Position numbers and translations under genes: made by a program. This document shows, in pieces, positions 60,501-64,000 of a DNA stretch of 64,000 nucleotides. The notes beneath the pieces were generated by a model that saw only the letters and a program-made list of their open reading frames with translations, was not told where the DNA came from and ran no database searches. The stretch is from Amia ocellicauda (taxonomy: Eukaryota; Chordata; Actinopteri; Amiiformes; Amiidae). The DNA is taken from positions 1,916,501 to 1,980,500 of the forward strand of contig NC_089864.1 of assembly GCF_036373705.1 (NCBI RefSeq). The letters are read 5' to 3'. How positions within the stretch are numbered: position 1 is the stretch's first letter; each line of letters begins with the position of its first letter.

Positions 60501-60611
60501 CTGTGGCGATACCTGGACGCAGCCTATGCCCGTGAGGAGTTCGCCTCCACCTGCCCCGCCGACACCGAGGTGCACAGTGCCTACGCCTCTGTGGCCCGCG
60601 CCCTCCGGTAG
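56892..60611 (+). CDS. clic1: CLIC1, chloride intracellular channel protein 1
   Basis: Six coding exons: 56892-56933, 59107-59216, 59364-59489, 59873-59979, 60130-60311, 60450-60611; 242 residues (human 241), with all phases consistent. The N-terminal thioredoxin-like domain has the glutathione-site motif [16 protein letters not shown] with Cys25 (human Cys24), also the putative transmembrane segment. The all-alpha C-terminal domain includes [20 protein letters not shown] and [18 protein letters not shown] proteins are soluble glutathione-transferase-fold proteins with oxidoreductase activity that can insert into membranes as anion channels. Human Cys59, partner of Cys24 in the oxidised form, is Ala here (residue 60). 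Exon 3 uses donor gtactg inside AAG-TAC. Head to head with MSH5, as in the human MHC class III region. Confidence 0.97.
57480..57544. repeat. (AT)n microsatellite in CLIC1 intron 1
   Basis: About 60 bases of AT dinucleotides following a short (TG)n run. Confidence 0.95.
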
Positions 60612-61927
60612 AGGGGTGGTGATTGATGGGGGAAAGAGAAATACTGTATTAAAAACTCACAAGGGAAGACGGGAGAGAGAGAGAGACACACACACACACA
60701 CACACACAAACTCACTATAATGCACACACGGCTCACCGTCTGGTAGAGAGAGGCTCAGAGAAAGGGGGGATACTATCACACACATTCACACATTCGGATA
60801 CTGCAGTACACAGACACTGTAACACACTGTAATACTCACAGAGACACGGTTACATGAAGTAGACACACACTTGTACACACACGCATCCTAAAGGCGCAAA
60901 TGTTTAAGTAAACACACACTTACAAAAACACACACTGCAGGACAAGTACAGTAGTAATACTCACACTGTACGGACTTACACAACCTAACCCAACCCATTG
61001 CATTCACACACTGTACACACACACTGCACAGCCTGCACTCTCACACACATACACACATCATTGAACTATTACACAGTGTATACAGACACAACGCAGGTCT
61101 AACACACTTTGAAATTCAGTCAGTCAGTCAGTGTATCAGTCAGATAGTGTCAGTAATTCTGTCTGTCAATCAGTCTGTCTGTCTCTGTGTGTCAGTCAGT
61201 CAGAGAGCAAATCCCATTAGCGGAGTTAATTTTTTAAATGTAGATCACTGGGCGAGAGGCGTTGAAAGATCAGTGTGTGGAGCAGCAGGCCTGTGTGTCA
61301 CTGTGCAGTCAGGGAGCTACAGGACCAAGTCACAGAAATTTCAATGTTAAATTTTAAGAGAAAAATATATAACTTTAAAATATACGTATATGTATATATA
61401 TAGTGGGCTAGCTAATGTTGTTTTTTTGTTTTTATTATGTGTTCATGTTACAACTCTCAGCCAGGAAGAATGTTCGAGGGGCATCTTTTTCTTTTACTTT
61501 CTGTCTTTCTATCCCTGCCTCATTTGCATTTTCTTCTCCCCTATGTCTCCCTCCCTTTCTCCTCTTCTCCCTACTCCTGCCCAATACCTCTCTTTTGGTC
61601 TCCCCGCTCTCCATCCCTCTCTCCCTCCCTCCCTCGTCCTGCACTCTCCCGCCTCCATCCTACTACCTCTCCTCTCAGTCACTCCATGTCTCCCCACTTT
61701 GCCCTCTCGATGTCATCCACAATCAGTTGCACTATCGCCTGTTCTGATTGATTGATTAGCTATAATTAACTACTTAAGAAATTTAATTAAGCAGAGGCTC
61801 CAATTGAAATCTCTAGACTGAATTCTGTTTTATATCCTTTTATTTTATTCTGTTTGTTTTTGTCAGTTAATTGGATTTGGAATCATGTGCAAATGGGCTT
61901 AAATGAACAGAAAGTACAAAAATGTTT

Positions 61928-61933
61928 AATAAA
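61928..61933 (+). promoter_or_regulatory. clic1: Candidate CLIC1 polyadenylation signal
   Basis: AATAAA 1.3 kb downstream of the CLIC1 stop codon, followed by a T/G-rich stretch (ttgtgctttttgtt). I saw no canonical AATAAA between the stop codon and this site, so a long 3' UTR of about 1.3 kb is proposed. Confidence 0.5.
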
Positions 61934-61950
61934 ATTGAACTGCACTATTT

Positions 61951-63400
61951 GAATTGTGCTTTTTGTTAAATTATTTGTATTGAGATGTTTTCTCAAGTGT
62001 GAATAACTAATGAGTGTCTGCTCCAATGTATTATAGCTCCCGCTCGGCTTTATTCAAACACCAGTGCATTCCTGGGAAGTAACTCGAGCGTGCTGTGACC
62101 CTACCTGCCCTACAGGGGGCGACATCGTGCAGCTTCTTGCAGTCAGAACTAATCACACACTCGCACAAACCGATGTAGCACAGAATGTTTAGTGTTTACG
62201 AGCTTTAATACAGTGAGCTACTGCCTGAATTGCCCATCTTTTCAGGCACCTGTGGAGTTCTTTTTGTTTTACCTTTGACAATGAAGCCCTCTACTGGCTG
62301 CAGGGCACTTTGCTATTTATAGAACAACGATGCTGATGGGAAGGGGTGGACCACATCAGAGCACCATGGGTTACACTCTGGTCCTGTCCTGTGTATTATA
62401 GTCCATTCCAGTTCAGAGTACCAGTCCAGTCCGGTCCTGTCCTGTCCAATACAGTGCACGGTGTGATCAGATTTTCCATGGTGCCCTGGGGGACGGTGTG
62501 GGTGTGGAGGCAGGGGCTGGATGCCTGAGCCTCGCCTGCTGGGCGCTGACGTCACCACCTCCCTCACTGATCACAGCGCTTCGCTCGGGGTTTGCGGACT
62601 GCTGTCCAGAGTGAACACATCCACGCCTTAGAAATAAGCAAGTCTGAACTCATTCCAGTCGACCGGGATGCTTCCAGGCTTAGGGCTGAATCAGTGTTGC
62701 AGCAACTATGTGACGAGGTGATTGAGAAATAAGTAATAGATAATGAACAGTGTGTTTTTTTTTATTGTTATTAGCATCATTATTATTATTATTTATATTC
62801 GTGAGATCACATCAATACCTAGTGTTGGGTTGCTCTGGAGTTTTACTGTTTCTTGATTGGCCATGGTTGAGATATTTTGTGCTGTTTATGCACCCAGAGA
62901 AGGGGAATTATTATTATTATTATTAATATTTTTATTTCTTGGCAGACGCCCTTATCCAGGGCGACTTACAACATAAGTGCAAAAATACAGTAAGTACAAG
63001 GCATCTGGAAGTGTCATTAAATACAGTACGTCTCACTGTAATAGACGTAATTACGTAGCCACCGAAACAATGGCAGAAAGTATTGGGGTTTATTTTCAAA
63101 ACTGCCTTAAAATGTTATACATGTTGAGATATGTAACCGTGTGAACAACAGAGGGAGAAAGGTTTTACACCCTTGACACACAGAGCATGAGCTGTTTAAG
63201 AGGTGTATTTAAGAGCTTTTGTAATAACCGTTTAAAGAATACAGAGAACTGGTCTTGAAACTAGCCCTCTCTCTCTCACTGCCCCTGTCTGCTCCCATAT
63301 TATATAAATATGTACTGTTAATACATTTTATGTTTTTATTTATTGTAAATCACTTTCTGATACATTGTCAAAACAATAGAAATATAAAACCGAGACAAGC
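61951..63400. other. Intergenic between CLIC1 and the fourth Ly6 gene
   Basis: No exon recognised. At about 62928-63030 a (TTA)n run is followed by ggcagacgcccttatccagg, a dispersed repeat fragment familiar from ray-finned fish genomes. Confidence 0.4.
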
Positions 63401-63673
63401 TTTTGTAGTACAGGAAGGGTTATCTTTAAAAAAACTATAATTTTAATGTTACAAACTTCTGCAAAGCTATAGGGTAAAACAGACACAGTATCAAATATAG
63501 ATGTCATACAGTGTCAATGGCTACAGTGATTGTCTTGTTACAATAGCGGTCAATATTAACAATACAGTATAGTTGTCATGTTACAATAGCAGTCAGTAGT
63601 AACAGTACAGTATCACAGGATAAAGACTCAGCATTCAGCCCCCCCGGCGCTCTCTGTGACCCGGCGGGCCGCT

Positions 63674-63885
63674 CTACAGGCCCTGGGCAGCGAGGGTCAG
63701 GGCGAGCGCCAGGCCGAGCGCGGGGGCGGGGGGCGGCCAGCGGGGGGCGGCAGCGTTGCACAGGTCCTCGTCGCAGCAGGTGTTGGTGAAGGTGAAGTTG
63801 AGGCCCATGGCTTGCTTCTCCCCCGTGGCGCCGCACAGCTCCGCCACCACACAGCTCTTCTCATAGAAGACCACGCGGAAATCCC
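63674..63885 (-). CDS. Ly6/uPAR-domain protein, last exon (partial gene)
   Basis: Final coding exon only. The acceptor is at 63886-63888 and the stop at 63674. Its 2-base leading phase equals that of the exon 3 acceptors of the other three Ly6 genes. It encodes the C-terminal half of a three-finger domain (SCVVAELC, NTCCDEDLCNAA) and a hydrophobic GPI-signal tail rich in Ala, Leu and Pro. NFT is a possible N-glycosylation site. The upstream exons lie beyond the window edge. Sequence is clearly different from the other Ly6 genes. Confidence 0.8.
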
Positions 63886-64000
63886 CTGCGCAGAGGGAGA
63901 GGTAGGAATCTCTTGAGGAGTGCACATAACCTCTTTTTCCATACACTTTACTCAGAGTTTACACACATATGACACACAGGCTGTTGCTCCCAGTTCCCAC

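Overview
The window is vertebrate nuclear DNA, most likely from a ray-finned fish. It carries spliced genes with GT-AG introns, CR1-like, Tx1/L1-like, Tc1/mariner, hAT and retroviral elements, and very abundant micro- and minisatellites. The gene content matches the MHC class III neighbourhood of jawed vertebrates. MSH5 (minus strand) and CLIC1 (plus strand) stand head to head, as they do in human, and Ly6/uPAR-type genes lie on both sides. The abundance of CR1-like and ACTG-type repeats would fit an early-branching fish lineage, but the species cannot be named from the sequence alone.

Layout. (1) 1-8.1 kb: two nearly identical Ly6 genes (minus strand) in a recent duplication with about 3.53 kb spacing, a CR1-like LINE, and a 31/35-bp minisatellite. 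(2) 9.2-11.1 kb: a 20/23-bp minisatellite, then a LINE fragment. (3) 13.0-19.6 kb: a third Ly6 gene (minus) with a TATA promoter. (4) 20.4-30.2 kb: a gene-poor repeat zone. It holds an AC-rich satellite with a 337-bp higher-order repeat, a Tx1/L1-like LINE, a Tc1 end, the env-LTR end of an endogenous retrovirus, and an internally deleted CR1-like copy. (5) 30.3-52.2 kb: the complete MSH5 gene, 24 coding exons and 811 codons. Its introns hold a 5.5-kb LINE, further LINE 3' ends, a CR1-like tail, a nearly intact DD36E Tc1/mariner element, and a 6-kb minisatellite in intron 1. (6) 52.2-56.9 kb: the divergent MSH5/CLIC1 intergenic region, with an X-box and E2F-type motif near MSH5, a decayed Tc1 and a 1.2-kb hAT-like element. 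(7) 56.9-61.9 kb: the complete CLIC1 gene, 6 coding exons and 242 codons. (8) 63.7-64.0 kb: the last exon of a fourth Ly6 gene, cut by the window edge.

The most unusual signal is in MSH5. One Tx1/L1-like LINE family has entered the (TC)n polypyrimidine tracts next to at least three MSH5 splice acceptors (exons 5, 12 and 24), always antisense to the gene. Other copies of the family also sit in dinucleotide repeats. I found no prokaryotic-type system, no CRISPR array and no RNA gene. All coordinates and exon models were read by eye, guided by remembered human MSH5, CLIC1 and Ly6 protein patterns; no alignment was run.
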